In this document: positions 37,129 through 46,950 of the stretch, one piece after another | How positions within the stretch are numbered: position 1 is the stretch's first letter | How the letters are laid out: each line of letters starts with the position of its first letter | Source: Mesorhizobium sp. B2-3-12 | GTDB taxonomy: Bacteria > Pseudomonadota > Alphaproteobacteria > Rhizobiales > Rhizobiaceae | DNA: 64,000 nt | Direction: 5' to 3' | Assembly: GCF_006442205.1 (NCBI RefSeq) | Contig: NZ_VFVR01000004.1 | Coordinates: forward strand, 451,907 to 515,906 | Made by a program: the position numbers and the translations under genes | Notes under the pieces: model-generated | Databases searched by the model: none | Told to the model about the DNA's origin: nothing | What the model saw: only the letters and a program-made list of their open reading frames with translations

Positions 37129-37151
37129 GTGGGAGTAATATTTCCTACCAC
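37129..37151. promoter_or_regulatory. Imperfect inverted repeat, probable ParD operator
   Basis: Arms GTGGGAG and CCTACCAC form an interrupted palindrome over 23 bases, 23 bases upstream of the ParD-like start codon. ParD antitoxins bind such sites to repress their own operon. Matches are incomplete, so the assignment is tentative. Confidence 0.4.
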
Positions 37152-37165
37152 GGAGCATGCGATAA

Positions 37166-37757
<592 letters not shown>

Positions 37758-37761
37758 TTGC

Positions 37762-38238
37762 CTAACGGATCAGCAGCGCCGTTCCCCAAAGCCCAAGCGC
37801 GAACACCGTGTGCGAGACCAGGTTGAGCGCACGGATTTGCATCGGGTTCGGCCGCTTTGAAGCCGCCCAGCCGGCGCCCATGCCCGGCGCCAGCAGGAAC
37901 CAGCCGGCGCCGACGGTGACGATGCCGAGGATGAAGGCCGGCAGGAAGGTCGGCGTGGCCAGCCAGCCAGCGCCCGCCAGCACCACCAGGATGATGCCGT
38001 AGACGATGCCGACGAAGTAATGGAAAGCCCAGCCCAGCGCTTTCTCATGGGCGTAGGGCGTGGCATCGCCAATATCGTCGTGAAACACCTTGTCGCGGAG
38101 GTGCCAGACCCAGCGCCCGACCGGCCCCCAGTTCGGCCGTGGCTGGCCGAACGCTTTGTGCAGGAAGAAGGCCCAGATATCCATCAGGACGGTGGCGCCG
38201 ATGCCGATCGCGACAGCGCGCCAGAAGATGTCAAACAT
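37762..38238 (-). CDS. DUF2938 membrane protein
   Basis: A 158-residue protein with four hydrophobic segments (about residues 5-25, 70-92, 97-115 and 135-157). It has the DUF2938 pattern: GIGATVLMDIWA at the start, RPNWGPVGRWVWHL, HYFVGIVYG and LAPGMGAGWAASKRPNP. The function is unknown; the protein is presumably in the inner membrane. It ends four bases from the convergent ParE-like toxin gene, so the two share a 3' region. Confidence 0.85.
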   Translation of the reverse strand: MFDIFWRAVAIGIGATVLMDIWAFFLHKAFGQPRPNWGPVGRWVWHLRDKVFHDDIGDATPYAHEKALGWAFHYFVGIVYGIILVVLAGAGWLATPTFLPAFILGIVTVGAGWFLLAPGMGAGWAASKRPNPMQIRALNLVSHTVFALGLWGTALLIR

Positions 38239-38331
38239 CGTTGGAATTCCCCCGAGAGCCGGCAGTTCTGAAGCGCGGCGCTTGTCAGGCGAGGCCAGCC
38301 ATCGCGGCCCCGCCTTAGCGGCCCTGGAAGC

Positions 38332-38814
38332 TCAGAGCTGGCCCAGAATATGAGCCGCGCCGGACTCGTCTACGCCGGGTTTGGTTTCGACATTGAGCGC
38401 GGTGACCTTGCCATCGTCGATGATCATCGAAAACCGCTTCGAGCGCAGGCCCATGCCGCCACCGGAATAGTCGGCGTCGAGACCGACCGCCTTGGCGAAG
38501 TCCCCGTTACCGTCGGCCAGGAACAGGATCTTGCCTTCTCCGCCGGTAAAGCGCGCCCAGGCGCCCATGACGTGAACGTCGTTGACCGAAACGACGGCGA
38601 TCGTATCGACGCCGCGCGCCAGTATCGCGTCATGGTTCTCTAGATAGCCAGGCAGATGGTTGTTGCTGCAGGTCGGCGTGAAGGCGCCGGGAACGCCGAA
38701 CAGTACCACTTTCTTGCCCGGGAAAATCTCGGCCGACGTGATCGGCTTGGCGCCGTCGTCGGTCATGGTCTTGAAGGTCGCCTCGGGCAGCTTGTCGCCA
38801 ACGGAGATGGTCAT
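38332..38814 (-). CDS. Peroxiredoxin, Prx5 type
   Basis: A 160-residue thiol peroxidase that reduces hydrogen peroxide and alkyl hydroperoxides. The peroxidatic Cys49 lies in PGAFTPTCSNNHLPGY, the PxxxTxxC signature of the Prx5 group. The conserved Arg is in GLRSKRFSMIIDDG. A second Cys is missing, so it probably works as a 1-Cys enzyme with glutathione or another donor. The ATG at 38814 follows GAGGAA; the longer upstream frame is not supported. Confidence 0.93.
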   Translation of the reverse strand: MTISVGDKLPEATFKTMTDDGAKPITSAEIFPGKKVVLFGVPGAFTPTCSNNHLPGYLENHDAILARGVDTIAVVSVNDVHVMGAWARFTGGEGKILFLADGNGDFAKAVGLDADYSGGGMGLRSKRFSMIIDDGKVTALNVETKPGVDESGAAHILGQL

Positions 38815-38896
38815 GAGTTCCTCGCTTGGGGATGGGGAAGGACGCGTGCTTGCGTAGCGAACTCGGCGGCTTCCTGCAACCATGGCAGCGCCGCCA

Positions 38897-39703
38897 TCAC
38901 GGAAAGGGCAGCAACCCTTCGACCGCGCCCGCCGAACTCGTCAGCGTATAGTGGAGCCCGCCATCCGTCGGCGTCGTCGAGGGGCGATCGAGGATCGGCA
39001 CGGTGAAGATCAACTTGCCGTTCTTTTCCGCGCGCGAAGGGGTGCCGAACATATAGTCGCGCTCGCCGGCGACGAAGAAATCCGCTGCCTGCGGATCGCC
39101 GGGAAAACTCGCTTCGACCACCAGCGTTTCGTGATCGCCCGGCAGCACCTTGATGCCAAACTCAGGCTTTGCAGCAGCCGGCAATGCGGTGAAGCTCGCC
39201 TTCACCAATGCCGCGTCGTCGGCATTGTCGGGATCGGAGGCGGGGTCGACGCTCAGCCGTGTCTGCACGGGGATGCAGATGGTTTCGCAAATACCGAGAA
39301 AGATGTCGGCATCGATGACCGCCGGCTGGTTCGGCGTCGCCAGCGTGAACGTCACCGGCAGCGAAACGGGGTAGTTGTAGCCGGCCCATTTGCCGTAGCC
39401 ATCGTCGTGGCGCTGCGGCGCGGGAAACGACAGCGTCGCATCGGCGATATTGGTGCTGGCCGAAACGTCGAGCTGCGGCGGCACGCCTGCGTCACCCGGG
39501 TCGCGCCAGTAGGTCTTCCAGCCGGGTTTGAGCGCTATATCGAGAACGCCCTGGATGCGGCCCGCATCGTCGGGCTTGCCTGACGTCACCAGCCGCACCT
39601 TGCCGCCTTCGCTGCTGTACCAGGCGGAGGAGGAGGCGGTGGCGGGGAGCGCCGTCGCCAATCCAATGGCGGCACAGAGCAACAGGATTTTCAAGCTTTG
39701 CAT
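38897..39703 (-). CDS. DsbD alpha-domain-like periplasmic protein
   Basis: A 268-residue exported protein. A signal peptide (about residues 1-23) is followed by the N-terminal domain of DsbD/ScsB thiol-disulfide reductases: WKTYWRDPGDAGVPPQLD, the YPVSLPVTF segment, and the redox pair in FLGICETICIPVQTRL (near residue 140). The membrane electron-transfer and thioredoxin domains of full DsbD are absent, so this is a stand-alone alpha-domain protein needing a separate reductant. It follows the peroxiredoxin gene's upstream side by 82 bases on the same strand. Confidence 0.85.
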   Translation of the reverse strand: MQSLKILLLCAAIGLATALPATASSSAWYSSEGGKVRLVTSGKPDDAGRIQGVLDIALKPGWKTYWRDPGDAGVPPQLDVSASTNIADATLSFPAPQRHDDGYGKWAGYNYPVSLPVTFTLATPNQPAVIDADIFLGICETICIPVQTRLSVDPASDPDNADDAALVKASFTALPAAAKPEFGIKVLPGDHETLVVEASFPGDPQAADFFVAGERDYMFGTPSRAEKNGKLIFTVPILDRPSTTPTDGGLHYTLTSSAGAVEGLLPFP

Positions 39704-39876
39704 GGGCGTGATTTGATCGTCCGTTCGTGGCCGCGCAATGATTTCATGGCCGTGCCGATATCATATTTGCGTGACCTTCGCGGCCAAGCCAAGGGCCGGC
39801 CTCGCAATATGGGCTTTGGTCGAATCCGGCGCGGCGCATCTTTTCGGCGCCCGGGAAACGCGTTACCCTCCCTGTC

Positions 39877-40485
39877 ATGGATTTGTTGCGCCATAAGAAG
39901 ACAGCCGCCGTTCCCGGCTTTCTCGACGATCAGTTCCTGATTGCCATGCCAGGCATGAAGGACGACCGTTTCACGCGCTCGGTGATCTACATCTGCGCCC
40001 ACAGCGATGAAGGAGCGATGGGCCTGATCATCAACCAAACGCAGCAGATGCTGTTTCCCGACCTTCTGGTGCAGCTCGGCATCATGAACGAGCAGGAAGC
40101 GATCCGCCTGCCGGCGCAGGCGCGCGATTTCGTCGTGCGCAATGGCGGGCCTGTCGACCGCAGCCGGGGCTTTGTCCTGCATTCGGGCGACTATCGTGTG
40201 GAATCCTCGCTCACCGTTTCCGACGACATCTGCCTGACCGCGACGGTGGACATATTGCGGGCGATATCGTCAGGGCGCGGGCCGCGTCGCGCGCTGATGG
40301 CGCTTGGTTATTCCGGCTGGGGAGCCGGCCAGCTGGAAACCGAGATCGCCGAGAATGGCTGGCTGACCTGCCCGGCGACGCCGGAATTGCTGTTCGACGC
40401 CGATATCGAGCGCAAATATGACCGGATTCTCGCCTCGATCGGCATCGATCTCGCGCATTTGAGCCTGGCGGCCGGCCACGCCTGA
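39877..40485 (+). CDS. YqgE/AlgH family protein
   Basis: A 202-residue DUF179 protein. It shows the family blocks [30 protein letters not shown], and the [21 protein letters not shown] block near residue 145. The family is widely conserved; AlgH in Pseudomonas was linked to alginate regulation but the biochemical function is unknown. The start at 39877 matches the family N-terminus although no clear ribosome binding site precedes it. It is divergent from the DsbD-like gene across 173 bases. Confidence 0.92.
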   Translation: MDLLRHKKTAAVPGFLDDQFLIAMPGMKDDRFTRSVIYICAHSDEGAMGLIINQTQQMLFPDLLVQLGIMNEQEAIRLPAQARDFVVRNGGPVDRSRGFVLHSGDYRVESSLTVSDDICLTATVDILRAISSGRGPRRALMALGYSGWGAGQLETEIAENGWLTCPATPELLFDADIERKYDRILASIGIDLAHLSLAAGHA

Positions 40486-40526
40486 GGCCGCCTCCGCCAA
40501 CCCTCGAGATTAGCCGAATCCTCCCA

Positions 40527-40590
40527 CCTTCGTCATCCCTGGGCGAAGCAGGAGCGAAGCTCCGTCGCGAAGACCCTGGGGTGACGAAGG
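40527..40590. terminator. REP-like palindrome, copy 3; between convergent genes
   Basis: Arms CTTCGTCATCCCTGGG (40528-40543) and CCCTGGGGTGACGAAG (40574-40589) are complementary at 14 of 16 positions, with one extra pair outside. An inner GGAGCGAAGCTCC forms a second short stem. It lies between the convergent yqgE and GGDEF/EAL genes. The CGTCATCC core is shared with the palindromes at 1355 and 10762. Confidence 0.6.
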
Positions 40591-40616
40591 GACAGCGGCG
40601 ACGCGGCTGCGCTCCA

Positions 40617-43505
40617 TCACGCCTGCGTCAGCGGATATTGCTCTTTCAGCGTCTTCAGCACCTGGTCGCCCGGCATTGGCGCGCCGAACATGAAGCTCTG
40701 CACATATTCGCAGCCCATCTGGCGCAGCTCCAGCGCATCGCGCTCGTCGGAAATGCCCTCTGCGACCACCGAAAGGCCGAGCTCATGCGCCATGTTGACC
40801 ATCGATTTGAGCAGCACGGCGCGCTTGGGCGTGCTGTCGTCGACGAAGCTCTTGTCGATCTTGATGGTGTCGAACGGGAACCGCGTCAGATAGGCGAGCG
40901 ACGAATAGCCGGTGCCGAAATCGTCCAGCGACAGGCCAATGCCGAGCTGTTTCAGCTTGGTCAGCACATGGGCGGTCTGCTCGGGATTGTCCATGACCAG
41001 GGACTCGGTGAGTTCGAGCCGGAAGCAGCGTGGTTTCAAATTGGCGCGCGCTATCACGGAACGCACATCGCTGACGAGGTCGCGACGGATAAGCTGGCGG
41101 CTGGACAGGTTGACCGAGACCGATAGCGGCGCATCGCCGATCTGCTTTTGCCATCCCGCGAGATCCTCGGCCGCCTGCTGCATGGCGAACAGCCCAAGCT
41201 GCACGATCAGCCCGCAGCTCTCGGCGACCGGGATGAAATCGGCGGGCGGGATCATGCCGCGGCGCGGATGGTCCCAGCGCAGCAACGCTTCGAAGCCGGC
41301 GACGCTGCCGTCCTCGAGCCGCACGATCGGCTGATAGGCCAGCGTGAATTCGCGCCGCTCGATGGCGCGCCGCAAGTCGGATTCGAACTGCAAGCGGTCG
41401 GTGCCGACGGTGCGGAACGCAGGGCGGAATGGCTCGATCCGGTCGCCGCCGAAGCGCTTGGCCTGATGCATGGCGAGCTCGGCATCCTTGACCATGTCCT
41501 CGGCCGAGGTCTGCGCCGAGGTCCAGGTGATCAGGCCGATCGAGGCGGTCAGCACGATCTCGCGCTTGGCGAAGGTGATCGGGTTGTTGATCGCGTGCTT
41601 GATGGCATCGGCGACGCCCGCGATGCGGGCGGGATCCTGCTCGGACAGCAGCATCAGCGCGAACTGGTCGCCGGCGAAGCGCGACAGCGAATCCTTCGGC
41701 TTGAGCAGGCGGTGCAGGCGCCGCGCTATGGTGAGCAGGATGGTGTCGCCGGCCGAGATGCCGAGCCCGTCATTCACCTGCTTGAAGCGGTCGATGTCGA
41801 TGACGAAGACGGTCGGCCGCACCTTCTCTTCGGTGCGGGCGATCGAGATGATCGCCTCAAGCCGGTTCATGAACAATTCGCGATTGGGCAGGCCGGTCAG
41901 ATTGTCGTGCACGGCGTCGTGCAGCAGTCGCTCTTCTGATTTCTTCTGTTCGGTGACGTCGACCATGGTGCCGACGCAGCGGATCACCTCGCCATCCGAT
42001 CCGATCACCGGACGCGCGCGCAGGGCAAACCAGTGATAGTGCCCATCGGCGCCGCGCAGCCTGAAGTTCTGCGCCACCCGGCCGCGGCGGTGTTCGAGCA
42101 CCACGTCGAGCGTCGTGCGGAACGTGTCGCGGTCATCGGCATGCAGCACCGGCAGCCAGTTGCGGGCGGCACCGCCCAGGCTGTTGGGGGCAAGGCCGAG
42201 CTGGATGCTGACATCGGGCTTGGTAACGACGCGGTCGCGCAGAACGTCCCAGTCCCACACCGTATCGCCCGATCCCGCGACGGCCAGCGCCTGCCGCTCG
42301 AGGTCGGAGAACAGCCCCTGATGCAGCGCGCCACCGGCAAAGGCGTGCTGCATGACAGTGAAGCCGATCAACAGGATGATCAGGATCAAACCGCCGCCAA
42401 GTGCCGGCTGGGCGATGTCGTTGTCGAGCATGCCGGTGATTGCCATCCACGATCCGCATAGCCACAACAGCACCATGACCCAACTGGGCACAAGCATGAT
42501 GGCGCGGTCATAGCCGCGAATGCCGAGGAAGATGATCAGGCCGAGCCCGGTCAGCGCGGTGGCGGCGAACGAGATGCGGGCGATGCCCGCGGCCACCGCC
42601 GGATCGACGATGGCGACACCGGCGATCAAGAGCAGTCCCAGGATCCAGACCAGGGCGCCATAGCTGAAATGGCCGTGCCACCGGTTGAGGTTGAGATAGG
42701 CGAACAGGAAGACCACGAAGGTCGCCGCCAGCGCCACCTCCGTTCCGGCCCGCCACATCTGTTCGTTGCCGGGCGAAATCTCGATGACCTTGTTGAGGAA
42801 GCCGAAATCGACGCAGATATAGGCAAGCACCGCCCAGGCGAGCGCTGCCGTCGCCGGGAACATCGATGTTCCCTTGACCACGAAGAGGATGGTCAGGAAC
42901 AGCGCCAGAAGGCCGGCGATGCCGATGACGATGCCGCGAAACAGCGTGTAGGAATTGACCGAATCCTTGTAGGATTCCGGATCCCAGAGGTAGACCTGAG
43001 GCAGCTTCGGCGAGGCAAGCTCGGCGATGAAGGTGATCACCGTGCCGGGATTCAGCGTCACCCGGAACACGTCGGCGTCGGGGCTGGTCTGGCGGTCGAG
43101 CGCGAAGCCCTCGCTGGGCGTGATGGCGGCGATGCGCGTCGAGCCCAGATCCGGCCAGAAGATGCCGGAATTCACCAGCCGGAAATGCGGCGCGACGATC
43201 AGCCTGTCGAGCTGCTGGTCGGTGGTGTTGGCGAGCGCGAACACTGCCCAGTCGCCGGTCGAGCGGGCATCGTTGGCCTCGACCTCGATGCGCCGCACGA
43301 TGCCGTCCGGCCCGGGCGCGGTCGACACCTGGAAGTTCTCACCCTGGTTGCGGTAAATCTCGACGGCGCGCGAAAGATCGAGCGCGACATCGTCGCGGGC
43401 AATCTTGATGGGTTCGACGGCAAAGGCCGACGAAGCCGCGCACAGCGTCAGCATCGTCGCCAGCAGAAAGGCGAACAGCGGCCCGTTTCGCAGGAAATTC
43501 GTCAA
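40617..43505 (-). CDS. Membrane GGDEF/EAL protein with PAS; GGDEF degenerate
   Basis: A 962-residue c-di-GMP signalling protein. Order: signal peptide (1-29), a periplasmic beta-rich domain (30-185) like 7TMR-DISM sensors, seven to eight membrane helices (about 190-400), a PAS domain (about 415-530), GGDEF (about 540-700) and EAL (about 715-955). The cyclase signature reads FAGDQF (near residue 611) instead of GG[D/E]EF, so cyclase activity is doubtful. The EAL domain keeps FEALLRW, VNLSSRQL, LELTES, DDFGTGYSSL and IKIDKSFV, so phosphodiesterase activity is expected. The likely role is a sensor that lowers c-di-GMP, with the GGDEF as a GTP-binding regulator. Confidence 0.92.
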   Translation of the reverse strand: MTNFLRNGPLFAFLLATMLTLCAASSAFAVEPIKIARDDVALDLSRAVEIYRNQGENFQVSTAPGPDGIVRRIEVEANDARSTGDWAVFALANTTDQQLDRLIVAPHFRLVNSGIFWPDLGSTRIAAITPSEGFALDRQTSPDADVFRVTLNPGTVITFIAELASPKLPQVYLWDPESYKDSVNSYTLFRGIVIGIAGLLALFLTILFVVKGTSMFPATAALAWAVLAYICVDFGFLNKVIEISPGNEQMWRAGTEVALAATFVVFLFAYLNLNRWHGHFSYGALVWILGLLLIAGVAIVDPAVAAGIARISFAATALTGLGLIIFLGIRGYDRAIMLVPSWVMVLLWLCGSWMAITGMLDNDIAQPALGGGLILIILLIGFTVMQHAFAGGALHQGLFSDLERQALAVAGSGDTVWDWDVLRDRVVTKPDVSIQLGLAPNSLGGAARNWLPVLHADDRDTFRTTLDVVLEHRRGRVAQNFRLRGADGHYHWFALRARPVIGSDGEVIRCVGTMVDVTEQKKSEERLLHDAVHDNLTGLPNRELFMNRLEAIISIARTEEKVRPTVFVIDIDRFKQVNDGLGISAGDTILLTIARRLHRLLKPKDSLSRFAGDQFALMLLSEQDPARIAGVADAIKHAINNPITFAKREIVLTASIGLITWTSAQTSAEDMVKDAELAMHQAKRFGGDRIEPFRPAFRTVGTDRLQFESDLRRAIERREFTLAYQPIVRLEDGSVAGFEALLRWDHPRRGMIPPADFIPVAESCGLIVQLGLFAMQQAAEDLAGWQKQIGDAPLSVSVNLSSRQLIRRDLVSDVRSVIARANLKPRCFRLELTESLVMDNPEQTAHVLTKLKQLGIGLSLDDFGTGYSSLAYLTRFPFDTIKIDKSFVDDSTPKRAVLLKSMVNMAHELGLSVVAEGISDERDALELRQMGCEYVQSFMFGAPMPGDQVLKTLKEQYPLTQA

Positions 43506-43508
43506 AAA

Positions 43509-44105
43509 TCAGTCCTTCGTTCCAGCGCCCGGGGGATCGTCGGCGATCCGGGCGTAGAGGTAATGGTCCTGCCAGATGCCGTTGATCCTGAGATAGGATC
43601 GCAGAAGTCCTTCGCGCCGGAATCCGGCTTTTTCAAGCACGCGGATCGACCTGATGTTGTCGGGAATACAGGCGGCTTCGATCCGGTGCAACCTCAGCGT
43701 ATCGAAGGCGAAGCGGGCCACCACCTTGACCGCGTCGGTCATCAGGCCGCGGCCGCCGAAGCGCTCGCCGATCCAGTACCCGACATGACCGCTTTGCGAG
43801 ACGCCGTGGCGTATGTTGCCGAGCGTGATGCCGCCCGCGAGCTTGCCGCTCGATTTCTCGAAGATGAAGAAGGCGATCGCCGTTCCCTGTGCGTAGTCCT
43901 CGCGATAGCGGCTGATGCGCAGGCGCCATGCCGTGCGGTCGAGTTCGTCCGGGGTCCAGCGCGGCTCCCAAGGCTCCAGGAACGCCCGGCTTTCGCCGCG
44001 CACCGCCGACCACTCGCGATAGTCGTTGGTGAACGGCACGCGCAGCGTGACGAGGTTGCCCTTCAGTGCCGGCAGGTCACGGCGAAAGAAAGGGAGCGCG
44101 AACAC
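43509..44105 (-). CDS. GNAT N-acetyltransferase, RimJ-like
   Basis: A 198-residue acetyltransferase of the RimJ/RimL subgroup. It shows LKGNLVTLRVPFTNDYREW at the start, the acetyl-CoA loop HVGYWIGERFGGRGLMTDAV, and the closing DNIRSIRVLEKAGFRREGLL typical of ribosomal-protein alanine acetyltransferases. The ATG follows the M16 peptidase gene by 12 bases, so it is probably cotranscribed with thrC and the peptidase. Substrate unproven. Confidence 0.88.
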   Translation of the reverse strand: MFALPFFRRDLPALKGNLVTLRVPFTNDYREWSAVRGESRAFLEPWEPRWTPDELDRTAWRLRISRYREDYAQGTAIAFFIFEKSSGKLAGGITLGNIRHGVSQSGHVGYWIGERFGGRGLMTDAVKVVARFAFDTLRLHRIEAACIPDNIRSIRVLEKAGFRREGLLRSYLRINGIWQDHYLYARIADDPPGAGTKD

Positions 44106-44117
44106 GGCGCTTGGGAC

Positions 44118-45410
44118 TTAGACGGCGAGTCTGCGGGCCGTGGTCTGCGTGCCCGGAAGCGAATCGAGGATCGCCTCGTATGGTGCCAGCGTACCCACGG
44201 GCCCGACAGCGGTAAGCGTCGGCTTGGTCGAGAACATCCGCGACGACAGGTCGGTCAGCCGCTCCACCGTCAGCGCCGACAGGCGCTCCATCAGCTCTTC
44301 CTTTGCGATCGGCCTGCCGAATAGGAGCAGTTGCCGCGCGATCTGCGAGGCGCGGCTGGCCGGGCTCTCGGCGGACATGATCAGCCCGGCGCGATACTGG
44401 GCGCGCGCACGGTCGAGTTCTTCCTGCAGGATGCTCTCGCCGGCCTTCTGCAACTCGTCGATGATGACAGGCACCAGTTTGGCGATATCGCTCTGCCCCG
44501 TCGCGGCATGAACGCCGAATATGCCGGTGTCGGAAAAGCCCCAGTGGAAAGCATAGACCGAGTAGCAGAGGCCGCGTTTCTCGCGGACCTCCTGGAACAG
44601 ACGCGACGACATGCCGCCGCCGAGGATCATCGACAGCACCTGCGAGGCGTAGAAGTCGCGCACATGGTAGGCGCGGCCCTCGAAGCCGAGCACGATCTGC
44701 GCGTCCATCAGGTCGCGGTCCTCGCGGAAATCGCCGCCGACATATTGCGCGTATTGCGGAATGGTGCTGTCGGCCTTGCTGCGGAAGCCGCCGAGCCGTT
44801 TTTCGACCTCGCGCACGAACTTGTCGTGCTTGATGTCGCCGGCGGCCACGATCACCATCCGCTCGGCGCCGTATTGGCGCTCGATGAAATCGTGCAATTG
44901 CTTCGACGTGAAGGATTTGACGGTTTCCGGCGTGCCCAGGATCGAGCGGCCGATGGTCTGGTGGCGAAAGGCCGTCTCGGTGAACCGGTCGAACACGATG
45001 TCATCGGGCGTGTCATGCGCGGCGCCGATCTCCTGCAGGATGACGTGCTGCTCGCGCTCGAGTTCCTGCGGGTCGAATTCGGACTCCTGGAGGATGTCGG
45101 ACAGGATGTCGACGGCCAGCGGCACGTCGTCGGACAGCACCCTGGCGTAGTAGGATGTGGTCTCGACGCTGGTGGCGGCGTTGATCTCGCCGCCGACGTC
45201 CTCGATTTCCGAGGCGATCTCGAAGGCGCTTCGCCGCTTCGTCCCCTTGAACGCCATGTGCTCGAGCAGATGGGCCATGCCATGCTCGTCTTCGCGTTCG
45301 TTGCGGGCACCCGACTTGACCCAGGCACCCAAGGCAACCGATTCGATACTTGGAAGGGTTTCGGTGGCGACTGTCAGGCCGTTCGACAGACGGCTTACCT
45401 CAACACCCAT
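44118..45410 (-). CDS. M16 zinc metallopeptidase (processing peptidase-like)
   Basis: A 430-residue peptidase of the M16B family, related to the beta subunit of mitochondrial processing peptidase. The inverted zinc motif HLLEH is at residues 47-51 (MAHLLEHMAFKGT) with the distal Glu in the LEREQHVILQEI helix near residue 125. The second half is the inactive-fold domain common to the family. It starts 14 bases after thrC. The thrC-M16-GNAT order is common in rhizobia. Confidence 0.92.
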   Translation of the reverse strand: MGVEVSRLSNGLTVATETLPSIESVALGAWVKSGARNEREDEHGMAHLLEHMAFKGTKRRSAFEIASEIEDVGGEINAATSVETTSYYARVLSDDVPLAVDILSDILQESEFDPQELEREQHVILQEIGAAHDTPDDIVFDRFTETAFRHQTIGRSILGTPETVKSFTSKQLHDFIERQYGAERMVIVAAGDIKHDKFVREVEKRLGGFRSKADSTIPQYAQYVGGDFREDRDLMDAQIVLGFEGRAYHVRDFYASQVLSMILGGGMSSRLFQEVREKRGLCYSVYAFHWGFSDTGIFGVHAATGQSDIAKLVPVIIDELQKAGESILQEELDRARAQYRAGLIMSAESPASRASQIARQLLLFGRPIAKEELMERLSALTVERLTDLSSRMFSTKPTLTAVGPVGTLAPYEAILDSLPGTQTTARRLAV

Positions 45411-45424
45411 ATGGCTCTTACTCC

Positions 45425-46822
45425 CTAACGCGCCGCCCGCGCGCGGCGACTGACGTAATCTTCCACCATTTTCAGGTCGGATGGAAGTACCGTGTATTTT
45501 TCCTCAAATGTCATCAATCCACCTAGCCATGCGGGCAGGGCGGGCGAGACGCCGCTGGCGGCCTCGACGGCGGCCGGGAATTTCGCCGGATGCGCGGTGC
45601 CCAGCACCACCATCGGCAAGGCGCCCGAAGCCTTGCCCGCCGCCACATGCACAGCTGCCGCCGTATGCGGATCGAGCAGGTAATTGCTGGTCGCGAGCGT
45701 CGAGCGGATGGTGGCGGCGACCTCATCCATCGTGGCGCGGCCGGCATCGAATTCGGACCGCATTCCGGCGATTTCCTGGGCTTCGATGGTAAAAGCGCCC
45801 GATTGCTTCAGGCTGGCCATGTAGCGCCGCACGGTCGCCGCGTCGCGGTTTGATGCCTCGAACAGCAAACGTTCGAAGTTCGAGGATACCTGGATGTCCA
45901 TCGACGGCGAGGTGGTCGCAAAGACCCCTTTGGTCCGGTATTCGCCGGTCGCGAAAGTACGGGCGAGAATGTCGTTGTCGTTGGTGGCGATGACCAGCCG
46001 CTCGATTGGCAGCCCCATCTTCTTGGCGGCGTAGCCGGCGAAGATATCGCCGAAATTGCCGGTCGGCACGGTAAAGGAGACCGGCCTGTCCGGTGCACCG
46101 AGCGACAATGCCGAGGAGAAATAATAGACGATCTGGGCCATGATGCGCGCCCAGTTGATCGAATTGACCCCCGACAGCGACACCCGGTCGCGAAAGCCGT
46201 GATCGTTGAACATATCCTTCAGCAGGCCCTGACAGTCGTCGAAATTGCCGTCGATCGCCAGCGCATGGACGTTGTCGGCTGTCGAGGTCGTCATTTGCCG
46301 CTGCTGCACCGGTGAGACGCGACCATGCGGAAAGAGGATGAAGATGTCGGTGCGGCTGCGCCCGGCGAAGGCGTCGATGGCCGCGCCACCGGTATCGCCC
46401 GACGTGGCGCCGACGATGGTCGCATGCTGGCCGCGTTCGGCAAGCACATGGTCCATCAGCCGGGCGAGCAACTGCATCGCCACGTCCTTGAACGCCAGCG
46501 TCGGCCCATGGAAGAGTTCGAGGACAAAAGTGTTGGCGCCGGTCTGCACCAAGGGGCAGACAGCCTCATGTCGAAAGGTGGCATAGGCTTCGCGAACCAG
46601 GCGCTCGAAGACCGGCGCGGCGATTTCGCCGCCGAGGAACGGCGTCAGCACGCGGATGGCGAGGTCGGGATAGGCAAGGCCGCGCATGGCGCGGATGTCG
46701 GCTGCCGAGAAGTGCGGCCATTCGCGCGGCACATAGAGCCCGCCATCGCGCGCCAGACCGGCCAGGACGGCGTCGGAAAATCCAAGCGCGGGCGCTTCGC
46801 CGCGGGTACTCACATATTGCAT
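45425..46822 (-). CDS. thrC: Threonine synthase
   Basis: ThrC converts O-phosphohomoserine to threonine with pyridoxal phosphate. The 465-residue protein has the PLP lysine in ELFHGPTLAFKDVAMQLL, the phosphate-binding GATSGDTGGAAIDAF, and VPTGNFGDIFAGYAAKKMG. It is the long type with the N-terminal MQYVSTRGEAPALGFSDAVL block. The ATG at 46822 fits that N-terminus. ThrB of the same pathway is at 34.9 kb. Confidence 0.96.
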   Translation of the reverse strand: MQYVSTRGEAPALGFSDAVLAGLARDGGLYVPREWPHFSAADIRAMRGLAYPDLAIRVLTPFLGGEIAAPVFERLVREAYATFRHEAVCPLVQTGANTFVLELFHGPTLAFKDVAMQLLARLMDHVLAERGQHATIVGATSGDTGGAAIDAFAGRSRTDIFILFPHGRVSPVQQRQMTTSTADNVHALAIDGNFDDCQGLLKDMFNDHGFRDRVSLSGVNSINWARIMAQIVYYFSSALSLGAPDRPVSFTVPTGNFGDIFAGYAAKKMGLPIERLVIATNDNDILARTFATGEYRTKGVFATTSPSMDIQVSSNFERLLFEASNRDAATVRRYMASLKQSGAFTIEAQEIAGMRSEFDAGRATMDEVAATIRSTLATSNYLLDPHTAAAVHVAAGKASGALPMVVLGTAHPAKFPAAVEAASGVSPALPAWLGGLMTFEEKYTVLPSDLKMVEDYVSRRARAAR

Positions 46823-46950
46823 GTCACTGATCCGTTCGCCGCTGGTTTTCCGTTCACCACAAGGTGGTTAATTTCTGTGCCGGCTCTAGTCGCATTTTTG
46901 CCGCGCGGTTGATATACGTCACCAGCTTTGCGAGAGGGAAGTACGGTTTC

